A stretch of 64,000 nucleotides of DNA from Allolobophora icterica. Lineage: Eukaryota; Annelida; Clitellata; Crassiclitellata; Lumbricidae. The DNA lies in NCBI GenBank assembly GCA_963556255.1, contig OY744605.1, forward strand, positions 4,756,881-4,820,880. The letters run 5' to 3'. Below the pieces are notes generated by a model. The model had not been told where the DNA came from, did not search any database, and saw only the letters and a program-made list of their open reading frames with translations. Shown piece after piece: positions 10,360 through 20,535 of this stretch. The first letter of the stretch is position 1. Each line of letters starts with the position of its first letter. The position numbers and the translations under genes were made by a program.

Positions 10360-10984
10360 TGAAATTCGAAATAGAAATTATAAACCAAGCGGGAGTAATA
10401 GGTACGATAATAATTTTATTAACTGTGAATTATGGATTACTTTTGGAGATGTTTCATCGTGTGTATCTTAATTTCATGCTAGTTGTTAGAAAGCTGCGGA
10501 AAGGAACGAAAGGGTTGGGAAAACAATCATATACTGATATATCAATTCTCGGTTCAACTAAATATAACGGCAGTAATTAACGAGTATATTCTCTAAAGTA
10601 ATGTTTTGTATGGAGCAAAGACATCGGTAGGTCTCTTCCTATTTTAGACACCTTAATTGCAGGACTACGTCTCTTATAAATATAAAATTCGCATTTCTGG
10701 AGGAAATCATTTGGTGCTTATTTTTATGACAGCGAGAACTTTAAATGAGGTGTCTAATATTACCCTAGGCAACGGAAACAAATACAAAGACAGACCACAG
10801 GCGAAGCCCGAAGGACCAGCTTCCTATTCCAACAACTATCGGTGCCCGTCCAACGGTTTTATGCTGTGGCTTTTAGCGGTTCTTTTATCAAATCTCTGCC
10901 CGTGATCTAAGAGACATAGGCTCACCAGATCCATCACACTTGTAATATTTAAGACCTTGAGGAAACTAAGTACTATAATATAAA
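10360..10984. repeat. Block pi with two facing promoter-like modules
   Basis: Pi (AAACCAAGCGGGAGTAATAG) matches 43617-43950 and 60010-60300. The ORF at 10359-10580 is not conserved in those copies and is not called. Downstream, AGACACCTTAATT at 10646 and AATGAGGTGTCTAA near 10755 face each other across about 100 bp. Confidence 0.55.
10647..10681 (+). promoter_or_regulatory. PSE-like motif plus TATA box (pi)
   Basis: GACACCTTAATTGC is followed by TATAAATATA 29 bp from the motif start. A second, minus-strand motif (GACACCTCATTTAAAG, CATAAAAA) faces it from 10726-10757. Confidence 0.45.
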
Positions 10985-11200
10985 AATAATAGCAATTATT
11001 ATATTCTTTATTATTTCAAACTGACAGACGCAGTAAGATTACATTGAAACATGAAAGTACAATCAAGATCTCAATTATACACACGGTTTGACAGCCATGC
11101 AAGGCGCCGCCCTAGAGGGGGTTACGGGAATCGATCCGCGTATCTTATGCTCTTCTGGCCATTAGTGTTACCATTACTCTATCTCCATTCCCCAAAATAA
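10985..11200 (-). mobile_element. tRNA-derived SINE, family A
   Basis: On the minus strand the head has an A-box-like AGTAATGGTAACACTAATGG and a B-box-like GGATCGATTCCCG. The body contains GGCGGCGCCTTGCATGGCTG, and the 3' end AATAATAAAGAATATAATAA. A second long copy lies at 46022-46205. The 3' end resembles that of the LINE at 8795-9545 (AATAAAGAATATA), which suggests that LINE type mobilises it. Confidence 0.65.
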
Positions 11201-11755
11201 AATGAAATACAATACAATTTAAGGACGTCGACGGCATTTGCTGCCATAAAATATAGATGAATTCTAGAATCAATCAAATAACGAAATATCTATTAAAAAC
11301 TAATGTTAAAAGACGGTTGACGTTTTTATTAAATATCATACAACGTTGAAATCCCCGGCAGCTGTTAGTTGTCGATAAAATATACTAAATAACGATCATG
11401 ATCGACACCTTTTCAACGCTTTCAACAGAAATTATGTAAGACTCAGCGTACCTCACTGGGAGAGTTTTGCCGAAGTAGTCGTAGCTTCAGTTTAACGATG
11501 CTGTGTGATAAGAAGGATCTTTAGCGTCGCCCTCCTTCCTCATCCAGTCTTGGGACTTGCACGTCTGTACATAGCTCTTCACAATAATTAAGGTAACAAA
11601 GATAAACACAAATTAGAAGCGTAAAGATAATGTCCAACATGTTTGAAACTCATCACCGTTATTACTATTACTATTGCTATTATTATAATTATTGTTATTA
11701 AAAATATCATTATTATCGTCATCACTATAGTAATCATCATTAATTGGGTCTATAT

Positions 11756-11756
<1 letters not shown>

Positions 11757-11795
<39 letters not shown>

Positions 11796-11817
11796 TAATA
11801 ATAATAATAATAATAAT
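11757..11817. repeat. (TAA)n microsatellite
   Basis: About 20 TAA/AAT repeats, broken by a short A run in the middle. Confidence 0.9.
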
Positions 11818-12149
11818 CTTTTTCTTTAACTAAGCGCCTGCAAAATTTTTATCTCTGGACAACCCATCTGACCCGACACAGCGCTCGTTAATGAACTGGT
11901 GCCCTGTGCTTAGCCTTAGATTAGCGCAATAGAAATTTGGCTTTACGTATTACGAATCAAACACTTTTTAAAACAGGTCTTCCTTGCGTAACTCGCTGCA
12001 GACTCGCTCAGTCCCCAAAGACGGAACCAGTAGGGCATCCCGCCCACGACAAAATGCAAACATCAGACGGCGAGTAACCGAGTAACTTTCAAACAATTAA
12101 CCCATCCATGGCTTCAAAGGGGACGATAGAACAGGTCGAATTTCCAACC

Positions 12150-12275
12150 GTTCAATGACATCTTATGGCCACAAAGCCCGTTGATGTCAACAGAAATGAT
12201 TTTTGAACAGTTAATTTAATTCTTTTGGTATAATGCAGTTAACTACCTATCCAGATATTCAAGATACAAAACAAA
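12150..12275 (-). ncRNA. Candidate snRNA-like gene (eta/zeta unit)
   Basis: From the promoter at 12296-12332 the minus strand runs about 107 bp to a hairpin at 12156-12189. The lower stem TGACATC pairs with GATGTCA in all seven positions; the CTTTGT loop region is kept. The units at 36069-36195 and 40372-40495 have the same order and nearly the same spacing, which argues that the arrangement is kept as a whole. Upstream of the hairpin the consensus has an AATTTCTG-like stretch; here it is ATCATTTCTG. Transcription is not shown. Confidence 0.35.
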
Positions 12276-12295
12276 AATGCTGTGCGATTTGCTAG

Positions 12296-12332
12296 TATAT
12301 ATAATTTTGAATGAAGCCATTATAAAGGTGTC
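12296..12332 (-). promoter_or_regulatory. PSE-like motif plus TATA box (eta)
   Basis: Minus strand: CGACACCTTTATAATGG, then TATATATAC 30 bp from the motif start. Confidence 0.5.
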
Positions 12333-12464
12333 GAAAGAGTGTTGTATTAAATAAACTTTAACAACAGCCCGTGCAGAAATAAATAAATCAACATTCACCA
12401 GATCGTAAAACTCCGCCACTACTCCATCTCTTTGCCAGTCCAAAGCTTGGATAAAGGAGGAGGG

Positions 12465-12498
12465 CGACGCTAGGAATCTTTGTTATTTTCCGGTGTCG
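12465..12498 (+). ncRNA. Conserved hairpin, CTTTGTT loop
   Basis: Lower stem CGACGCT pairs with GGTGTCG (two wobble pairs), upper stem AAT with ATT, loop CTTTGTT, then TTAAACAGC. The AAT:ATT stem replaces CAT:ATG of sister copies by paired change. Confidence 0.45.
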
Positions 12499-12585
12499 TT
12501 AAACAGCAACTAATCAACCACCGGATCATAAGATATGCTGTACTGTGCCATAGGAACGATAAGAACTATTCAAAATAATTTCTGT

Positions 12586-12619
12586 GGACGTCAACGACCT
12601 TTGTTGTCATAAGATCTCG
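12586..12619 (+). ncRNA. Conserved hairpin, GAC:GTC upper stem
   Basis: The upper stem is GAC:GTC instead of GGC:GCC around the CTTTGTT loop, a paired change. The lower stem has two mismatches. CAAAATAATTTCTG (Sm-site-like) lies just upstream. Confidence 0.4.
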
Positions 12620-13137
12620 TTAAACTCTGAATCCATCCACCGGATTGCAATACAGGCGGATGAATCTATCATCTAAGGTAAAGTCGACGTCACTTCAGTC
12701 ATAAGATGTAAACGATCACTTCAGTCATAAGATGTAGACAATGCTTACTTCTTCTAAATTACCTTTTATCACATGCAAAGATTTCTAGCCCTGGTTGCGC
12801 AGACAATATATAGGTATGGATCTTCATCCAATGCGAATTATTTGATATTCGTGTTGCTTAGATAAGTTGCACGAGAAGGTAGTGAGGCCTGATGATCCGC
12901 TCTGCAATACACATCTGAATTTTAATTGTACGCGGCAGCCATGCAAGGCGCCGATCATGTCCTCAATGTGATTGCTTAAGCGTTGTTTGAGGCGTACAAT
13001 GAAATGTCTTTCAGTTGGCTTCATAAATTCAAAGATTCAGCCCCGAAAATCCAATCAGGAGAGTCTGTTATCGCTAGATTTTCTGCCATTTAAAGATAAT
13101 AGCGCAAAGAACCATGAAGATAATAATCGACGTTATT

Positions 13138-13173
13138 CACACCTTTAAAACGGTTTCATTGGATACTATATAA
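13138..13173 (+). promoter_or_regulatory. PSE-like motif plus TATA box (theta)
   Basis: CACACCTTTAAAACGG, then TATATAAG 30 bp from the motif start, followed by ATCACTTCG as in other theta copies. Confidence 0.5.
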
Positions 13174-13806
13174 GTATCACTTCGACCAACGTTATCAATG
13201 GAATTTCGTTGGTTCCATAGGCCGTTGTAACTGTAAGATACAAGGATACACTAAATTGAAAACACCATTAAATTTATGGGCGCTATAAAAATATCCATAT
13301 ACAGACGTGCATTCGTGCATATTGCTGCATGTAGGTCTTGAGGGAATAGGTACTGATAGGTATACGGCAAGGTAGGGTACTAAAGAGTAAGTTTAGCAGT
13401 GATGGAAGAACACGTGGACAGAGAGTGGTGAAGGCATTTAATGGGGAATGTGTGAATGGGTGATGGTTGAGAAACCATCCTTATTTTGAGCGATGTAGAA
13501 GGGAATGAAGAAGAGGGAGTGGACAAAATTGAAGGTAGTCTTTGGTGAGATGGACTTTTCTCACCGTTGAGTTTGTCTGAAATTGTCAGTAGAGATACTT
13601 CTGTAGCTATAAGAGAAATTTATACTATTGAAGTTAGAACTGATTTTTGAATAAATATAAGTAAATTGACTTTTCTTAGTCGATTATTTTGAGATTATTG
13701 GCTTGTTCTATATAGTCAGCTAGACTACTAGTTTACGTAGATTGAAAAAAGTTGTTAAGTTCTTTTTACAGTTACCACACGCAGTACTATAGCTTCGGAT
13801 GTTTAA

Positions 13807-13840
13807 CGACATCTTGTAGTTGCCAGAACCGTTGACATCG
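13807..13840 (-). ncRNA. Hairpin variant with GGT:ACT upper stem
   Basis: Minus strand: CGATGTC pairs with GATGTCG using wobble pairs, and GGT pairs with ACT. The loop has changed to TCTGGCA. GTTAAAC follows. Confidence 0.35.
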
Positions 13841-14334
13841 ACTTCATCCTACCTCTGAACAGTGCAATACAACTGTTATTTGCTATTAGTCTCCTCACAA
13901 CGTTAAAATACTCATCTTTGTGCAATCCCTGCAACTGAAGATTTTTGTGTCAAAGGCAACGGCTCATGATGCCATAAGATCTAATTAAACGAATCATTGC
14001 GCTTTACTTGGCCACTGTCCGTACTCTGGTAGTGCCAGTCCCAGGTCCAGATGAAGGAGGAGGGCGACGCTAATTATCTTTCTTAGGGCAGATCGTCTTT
14101 TTGGCAGTAACCTCTACTATACTTATGCTTTCAGATAATATATAAGTAAATAAGTAAGTAAGTACACTAAATGAGTAAATCAGTTTATCAGTAAATTAGT
14201 AAATCATTAAGTAAGTAGTGAAGACTTTCTTCTTCGGTATGGCTGTTAATAACTGCCTTTAGGAGACTTTTGAACGCTTTTACTTCCAAGTGCGCTTTGA
14301 GAATTGTAGAACGTGCCATAGTATGTTTTTACTG

Positions 14335-14412
14335 CTTGCAGAGAGAAACAGGCTAGACGAGGTTCAATACCCGTTAGCCACTATGCAGCGGACGCCTTAC
14401 TGGTCCTGCCAA
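14335..14412 (+). mobile_element. SINE family A fragment (B-box region)
   Basis: GGTTCAATACCCGTTAGCC and the following GCGGACGCCTTAC match the tRNA-like part of SINE A copies at 47150 and 52865. Head and tail are missing. Confidence 0.45.
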
Positions 14413-14617
14413 TTAAGATACTGATAATTGTACCGTCATGTTTCTATTGTTTCAATGTAAATAGCGCAAATATCCACGAAGGTAACCGTAAGAAATTTTA
14501 AAGAAATTTTTATTATAAGTGCTGTATAAATGTCACTTCGTCCATGCTTTTACAATGCTTCTTGTCAAATGTTTGAGTGAGTCCTAGTGATATGAGGTTG
14601 AGCCAATAGTTCCCTTA

Positions 14618-14652
14618 AACACTTTTAAAATATTTATCCAGATTCTATATAG
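14618..14652 (+). promoter_or_regulatory. Degenerate PSE-like motif plus TATA box
   Basis: AACACTTTTAAAATA, then TATATAGATG 29 bp from the motif start. A hairpin-like GGCCGTTGTGGCC follows near 14706. Confidence 0.4.
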
Positions 14653-15348
14653 ATGTCACTTGACCATTCATTAATTTTTATAGCATAGAATAGAGTTCTA
14701 GTCAACGGCCGTTGTGGCCATAATATGCCAAAGTAGTTCCTGTCCACTACAAGTAAAGTGAAAACAACAGCTCTTCTCAGTCAAAAACGTTTTAACCTAA
14801 GCTAAATGTAGAATAAGACTCCCGTGTCAAAATTATTATTATATATATCTTATCCTAAACCGAGTTCAATCTTTTAACTGACATCTTACCCTATCAACTG
14901 CATCTTATCCTATCACGTGCAAATGTCCTTTTCTTCAGAGGAAACCAGTGATCATAAAATCAGGAGATTATCAGTTGGGCCTCAGCCAATAGGCGTCCAG
15001 TCGACGCTAGATGGCCGAACGCCTTCCTTTTAATTCATGAAACGATCTGGAAATTGGGTTTTAGAATTGAAAGGGCACTGTCCACATAACTGACAGTGGT
15101 CATGTTTCTTTGTCTTTCAGAGGTTAATAAAGGTGCAATATGAATGCACAGTTGCGGATTCTCCTTTAAGGAGGTAGAGTAGCTAGTTAAATTGTGAGTT
15201 GCTTGATAGGAGCTAAAGGAACAAAAAGAATGGACAAAATCATATATTATGCTGTTAATTCTCGGATTTGGAGGGGTTCGCTTGAACTACATATAACTGC
15301 AGTAATTGCCGGTTATAATTATTATCTGAATTACATGGCAATATTTTA

Positions 15349-15383
15349 GACACCTCACTTACACGTGTTGTTCTTCTATAAAA
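15349..15383 (+). promoter_or_regulatory. PSE-like motif plus TATA box
   Basis: GACACCTCACTTACACG, then TATAAAAG 29 bp from the motif start. A reverse-oriented motif (GAGGTGTCTAAAT) lies at 15463-15475. Confidence 0.45.
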
Positions 15384-15957
15384 GTCACTTACGACACCGC
15401 GAAGCAATCAATCCTCGTTTGCCGTGCTGTTGTCTGTTAATGGGAAAGTAACTCATTGAACTGAGGTGTCTAAATAAAACAAGACGTCTTAATCGTTAAT
15501 TTCTAAAGCGCCGTTTGAAAACTAGGTGGAGAGCTTTAGATTATTCACGAGCGCTGCGTCGAGTCAGAGGGGTTGTCAAAGGGTAGTCAAAAGGAGGTCC
15601 GAGCCCGGTTGCTAGGAAATCAGAGGAGGTAGAGTAGCTGTTAAGGGGGATCCACGGAAAACATATATATATATGAACTGAAATACAATTAACTTTAAAG
15701 ACGTCGACGGATTTTGCTGCCATATGATATCGATTAATTCTGGAACCAATCAAATACCGAACTAACCATAATGCCTAATAGTAGGAGACGGTTGACGTTT
15801 GTATTGAATAACGGTTTTGGGAGATAGTTGAATGGTAACATGGTGGCATGAGATCAGGAGACCAGAAGGACGGGGCTTCGATAACCGATAACCCGACAAG
15901 GTAGACTCAGCCTTCCATTCCCTAGATGGCGACGGTAAAATGAGCAGAAGGACAGAA

Positions 15958-16112
<155 letters not shown>

Positions 16113-17633
16113 TCATAGTTATGCTGATATCCCTGACGGCCTTTACTATCATGATCGACAGCTCTCAACAAGAGCTACGCCTATATAAATGTAAACTGCG
16201 TTTAATCGCCACATGATCTCAACTACTATTCAGCAAAATGCAAGGCAAACAGGTGTCTTAGGCCGTACGAACGGTGAGAACTGTTCTGAATAGCAATTAT
16301 TTCTGTCAACGTCAGTGACCTTTTTTGCCATAAGATGTCGTTAAAATCAGCATCCAATTGACAATGTCTAACTCCGCTACTACCCGAAGTGGCAGTCGTG
16401 CCACGTTGTGGTAGTCCCAAGTCTGTACAATTAACGAGGGCGACGTTAGCGGCCCTAGTAGCCATATGATGACGGTAGACATTGGAAAAATCTAATTATC
16501 AATATATAATCATCTTCTTTACGTCAGCCATTGGTGAAAATTGTTCGTAAATTTTTCTTATCGAAGTCAACGGCCTTTGATGCCACCACAAGATGTCATT
16601 AAACCGTTTGAAAAATGGCCATTAAGCAGAGCATATCCAATCAGGTGAGATAAAGTAGACAAGTAGTTAAGGCACAGCGTCTGTTTCTTAGTATTTTTTC
16701 TGCTGTTGGCGAACTCAGTAGCCCGTAGCCGAGTCAATGATGCGAAGCGAAGCGACGGCCTCCTCTCTCTGGTCTCTCTGGCAAGCTGAATCGGATGGTT
16801 ACTTAGAATCTCAGGACAACCTATCTAACTTGGCACAGCAGTCATGAATATGCTGGTGTCCTGAGCTTAGCCTTAGAGTAGCGCGTTAGAAATTTGGCGT
16901 TTACGATTACGATGCAAACGCTTCTGAAACAGGTCTTACGTCCACTCTTTCCCTCTGGTGTGCCTCGCTACTCTACCCCGTGATCGATCGAGTCAGTCGA
17001 CAGCGTCGATCGAAGCTCGGCCAAGTCGAGTCGGTCGAGAAATCTTCAACTCGATCGACTTGCAAGTCGAGTCGATCATATGTTTTGACATGTCGAGTCG
17101 ATCGTTGTTTCCTCGACTCGACTCGACTATGAAATATTTTCTTACAATGTTTGCGGCTACTTCACAAAATGACCCACATGATGTGATGACGTAATGCTTT
17201 GTAAACGCACAACTACCGTATTAACCTGATTTGCAGTTCAGTGCAAATTATGAGCCTTTTGGTGATTTCGCAGAGTGGAAGCTGTAGATACTTTTTTTCA
17301 CAGTTTTACGGTGAAAATGGAAAGATTAAGATGCGTTAAAATGCGCTAGTTTCAGGAAATTTCAGCTCTGCAGTCAGTTAGCCTATAACGACGATCTCAA
17401 AACGTTCGAATGTCTGTATATGTTAGGACGGGACTGAATGCTTCGATTTTGGCCAAGAGCAGTGGCTCGGAAACTGTTTAAAAGTTGCGTGAGCTAACCT
17501 CAGCCAAGTAGGTTACAGACCTAAGATGGATAGAATTATACATCATATCCGTTTTTATTTTACTAGAATAACTTGCTTAAGTCTCATTGTTGAATGTTGA
17601 ATATATTAGCACTTAGAGGCTGTGCGACGAATT
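16113..17633. repeat. Diverged blocks with zeta, a GTCGA cluster and part of xi
   Basis: Hairpin-type sequences are seen near 16300-16345 and 16560-16610. Zeta lies at 16660-16950. Positions 16968-17130 hold many GTCGA/TCGAC steps (AAGTCGAGTCGATC twice). The segment 17130-17530 is not matched elsewhere in the window and has no coding signal. Xi begins near 17540. Confidence 0.5.
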
Positions 17634-17668
17634 AATATATAGTTTGATCATCATCTTTTAAAGGTGTC
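17634..17668 (-). promoter_or_regulatory. PSE-like motif plus TATA box (xi)
   Basis: Minus strand: TAGACACCTTTAAAAG, then TATATATTAATT 28 bp from the motif start. Confidence 0.45.
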
Positions 17669-19105
17669 TAATTAAAAGATTAGAACAATCGTAAACATCG
17701 CACTAACCATCATTGGATGACATCGGCTATTAAAAAACATTAAAATATGCGTTTAAATTTTGATTTCAAATGCAGTAAAATACACCTTCATCTTCCGTTC
17801 CCCTTTTAAAGACGCAGAAAGTGACAATCGTTGACCGACAGTAATTTCAATAGATTTGTAAAAAATATTCAGACTTTAACAAGATCTTCTGGCAACCATG
17901 GCTGTTGACACCAACAGTATGTTAATTAGCTAATTTCTGAATTCGCCCGCCAGACAGTGGAGATTTAGTAGTTTTAGTAGTTCATGGTATAATTTAGTAG
18001 TTGCTATTGCTAACGACATCTTGCGGATCACCCTTACCATTATCAGCCAAACAGTAGCTATGGATTGAATCTGATTGTTTAGCGATATCTCATGACACCA
18101 AAAATAATGTCGTTCACCCCAACAGTAAAACTTAATGCACAGCTCTATACCATTTCTTAAATCCTCCTGTACATTAACATGTCAAAATTCCAAAAGTTTA
18201 ACGACCTCTTATGGCTACAATGGCCGTCAACGTTTTTATTTGTAGGCATTTGCACCTAATGCGAATTATTTGTAATTCGTGATGAGTAGGTAAGTTGCAC
18301 GGGAAGTTAGTGAAGCGTGACGCTGTGCGATAGGCCTATACATTTGCATAGACGTGGCGATGTATACTCAATGTGATTGCTTAAGCATTGTTTGAAAGGT
18401 CTGGGTCTAAAGAAAACAGCACAAAGATCCTCGAAGTAAACTGACGACGTCCACACCTTTAAAAAGATTTACTCATATGCTACATAAACATCAATTCCAT
18501 TAAGATACACTAAGTGAAACCCCACAGCTCTTCTTAAACACTTTTAAAACATTTGATCCTAAGGTGAATGTAGAATAAGGATCCCGTGTCATAATTACAT
18601 GTAGGCATAAGAAAATAACGCAAAGATATATATTTTGCATACATATATTGTAGATTTATAATCAAAACTGCTTTATAATTATAATAATTAGATTAAGAAT
18701 CTTTTCTACATTAAGAATGTTTATTGAGAAGTATTTGCTTACTTTTAAAATTTTTTCTATGTGACAGTTGCTCCAGACTTTTGTTTAATTTGCATCAAAG
18801 CATTTTATCACAAATTGTGTATCGTAAACAATGTCAGCTATATTGCTTTACGTCATTAAACAATTAATATTAGTGACATTGCCAAGTTCTGCTTTGACAC
18901 CTTTTAATGGTGTCTCTCGGACGCTAAAACTTCCTTGTCTTCATTTCATTGTATGCGCTTTCGCATTTCAACGCCCTTTGATGTCATAAGACGACGGTAA
19001 ACTCTGGATATATCAATCATTGCCCTTGAGCCTTTGCTCTTCCTTTACATTACAACGAAAGGCTTACTGTGGTAGTGCCAGTCCCAGGCCTGGGTATAAT
19101 GAGGG

Positions 19106-19139
19106 CGTCGCTAATCATCTTTGCTACAATACAGCGTCG
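19106..19139 (+). ncRNA. Hairpin of the CAT-stem type
   Basis: CGTCGCT pairs with AGCGTCG at six of seven positions (a G-C replaces the usual wobble). The loop is CTTTGCT; the upper stem is weakened (CAT:ACA). TTAAACAGC follows. Confidence 0.35.
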
Positions 19140-19366
19140 TTAAACAGCAGCTAATCACCCTGTGCCAACAGCCTATAAATACTAAGGTCAATACCATTTG
19201 GCTACTAACTTATTAAATAATTAAGTAACTAAATAAGTAATTAATCAGTTAATTAAGTAAATAAGTAAATACGGTTTCTTCTTCGGTAATACGGGTTTTA
19301 AGATAGTAGCGGTGTTAGGAACCTACAAACGCGCTTACTCAACCCGAAAACGTGGCATATATTTTG

Positions 19367-19402
19367 GACACCTCATTTAAATTACTTACTCGCCTATAAA
19401 TA
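19367..19402 (+). promoter_or_regulatory. PSE-like motif plus TATA box (kappa)
   Basis: GACACCTCATTTAAATT, then TATAAATA 29 bp from the motif start. Confidence 0.5.
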
Positions 19403-19654
19403 AAGGTAATGTAAAATATGATTAAGTTATTTTACATTACCTCCATTTAGGTATGAAGTAAAATGTCGTATAAAAATATTAATGCTATCTTTTGCTTTGC
19501 ATTATGTAACAATTTCGTGAATGACAATAATAACTTACATGGTGCTTCAAACAGCTTGTCGATATGTCGTCAAATGGCTTAGATAAAACTGTTTGGAGTG
19601 TCAAATCTTTGAAGCTATTTCTCTTTTCCCCAAACTCCACAAATCAGACATACC

Positions 19655-19862
19655 TGGTTATTTATTTTCTTATTTTTTTTAATTTCGGATATTTCTATAG
19701 CGCCTCCTCGAGTCTACTACTACTCAGAGGCGCTCCCGACTACAGCATTGATACTGTGCCGGAATTTTCACGCCGAAGCGCCACGAGCAATCGTGAGTGA
19801 AGGACTTGCCCAAGGTCCGTACGCAGCGGCTACAGTGGGATTCGAACCTGCAACCCTCATGA
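19655..19862 (-). mobile_element. tRNA-derived SINE, family B (L2-type tail)
   Basis: The minus strand ends GAGGCGCTATAGAAATATCC and an A/T-rich tail. The body has GAATTTTCACGCCGAAGCGC (plus strand) and the B-box region reads GATTCGAACCTGCAACCC on plus. The tRNA head beyond it is truncated. Other copies: 40950-41190 and 50325-50562. The GGCGCTATA end resembles the L2-like LINE 3' end in this window. Confidence 0.7.
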
Positions 19863-20344
19863 CTGTATTTCTATAATTTAAACTATCTCCATCGATTGAC
19901 CGAATTCACTTTATATAGTACCCGAGCAAATCGTTTTAAAGGTGTGAACGTTGTCCATTCCTCCGTCGATCTACATGTATGCACTATTTGGTATTCAGTC
20001 CGTCGTTCCTTTATTTCTCAAGCTTTGTAAATTTATTTTCGCTAGCAGCAATTCTGTTCATTAAAAAACAGAATATAAAGATTAATAAATTAACGAATAT
20101 ATTTATATATAATTCGTAAATTTTCCGGATTGGATTCTCTGCACAATTTCTTTGCATGAAACTAACTCATAAACAGTTTTCTAAGAACGACCGAGGATAC
20201 ACTTTTACTTTTGACTTCACTCTTTATATTTGAAATTAAATGCAAAGCTCCAATCTTGATTGTTAGTCATTTAAGCTTTTCCGCCTCTGGAGCGTGACGC
20301 CCTAGGGAATGGACTCATTTGTACCTTTAGTAAAGACAACAACT
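19863..20344. repeat. Block mu
   Basis: Mu is recognised by TTGGTATTCAGTCCGTC and its matches at 23900-24480 and 48200-48790. It contains a minus-strand promoter-like module. Confidence 0.6.
19911..19946 (-). promoter_or_regulatory. PSE-like motif plus TATA box (mu)
   Basis: Minus strand: CACACCTTTAAAACGAT, then CTATATAAAG with TATA at 30 bp from the motif start. Confidence 0.5.
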
Positions 20345-20535
20345 CAATCTATCTGAATTAACTCTCTCTGACAAACATCCTGTGGCTTGAACAGCAAGTA
20401 ACTCACGCGCTACTCTCGACAGCAGTTGAAGCATGTTTTTGCTCTCCTTCCAGTACTGCAACGGACTGCTGTCACATTCACTTACAGGCTGCTTCAAATA
20501 TGCGCTGACATCACTCTTAAATTGCTTATCGGTGG
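20345..20535 (-). pseudogene. hAT transposase C-terminal dimerisation domain remnant
   Basis: Minus-strand translation gives KQFKSDVSAYLKQPV, SPLQYWKESKNML, SRVARELLAVQATGCLSERV. The order YL..P, PLxYWK, xARxLLAxxAT, SERV is the signature of the hAT C-terminal dimerisation domain. The final serine-glutamate-arginine motif is kept, but the usual VFS has become VNSD. Upstream minus-strand sequence (20536-20790) has stops and ends in an ATTCGAAT-rich stretch that may be the element's 5' end. The rest of the transposase is missing. Confidence 0.65.

Larger units (their letters stand above)
11201..12464. repeat. Block rho, a TAA microsatellite, zeta and eta
   Basis: Rho (GACGTCGACGGCATTTGCTG) lies at 11220-11420. 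The hairpin-related sequence CGTCGCCCTCCTTCCTCATC is near 11520-11560. A (TAA)n tract occupies 11757-11817. Zeta runs 11850-12190 and eta 12190-12480. No protein gene seen. Confidence 0.6.
12499..14334. repeat. Rest of eta, theta, and further diverged blocks
   Basis: Hairpins lie at 12586-12619 (plus) and 13807-13840 (minus). Theta runs about 12720-13200, including GCGAATTATTTG and CACTTCG. Between 13260 and 13790 the sequence is not clearly matched elsewhere in the window and shows no coding signal. A gamma-like inverted segment is at 14010-14090 and the start of kappa at 14130-14330. A scrap of SINE A (GCAGCCATGCAAGGCGCC) lies at about 12937. Confidence 0.5.
14413..15957. repeat. Diverged blocks: theta-like, iota, lambda, pi-like, rho
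   Basis: Iota (14750-14870) and lambda (14860-15120, CTGACATCTTACCCTATCA) are followed by a pi-like stretch with facing promoter-like modules (15349 and 15470). Then come a GC-richer fragment (15541-15655, matching 41215-41400 and 58920-59040) and rho (15675-15810). No protein gene seen. Confidence 0.5.
17669..19654. repeat. Composite run xi-theta-iota-unit-kappa
   Basis: Xi continues to 18190; theta 18200-18480, with a PSE-like motif at 18452 and a degenerate TACATAAA box; iota 18500-18620. A diverged copy of the promoter-hairpin unit lies at 18876-19008. A hairpin is at 19106-19139 and kappa at 19260-19430. No protein gene seen. Confidence 0.55.

Noticed and set aside
10800..10800. Canonical U1, U2, U4, U5 or U6 snRNA gene
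   Set aside because: I looked for their conserved 5' ends and Sm-site regions on both strands and found none, although the promoter-like modules suggested them.
19940..19950. AGGTGTGA as a T-box transcription factor site
   Set aside because: It fits the T-box half-site, but most copies read AGGTGTCC or AGGTGTCT and all share the fixed TATA distance, which a T-box explanation does not account for.
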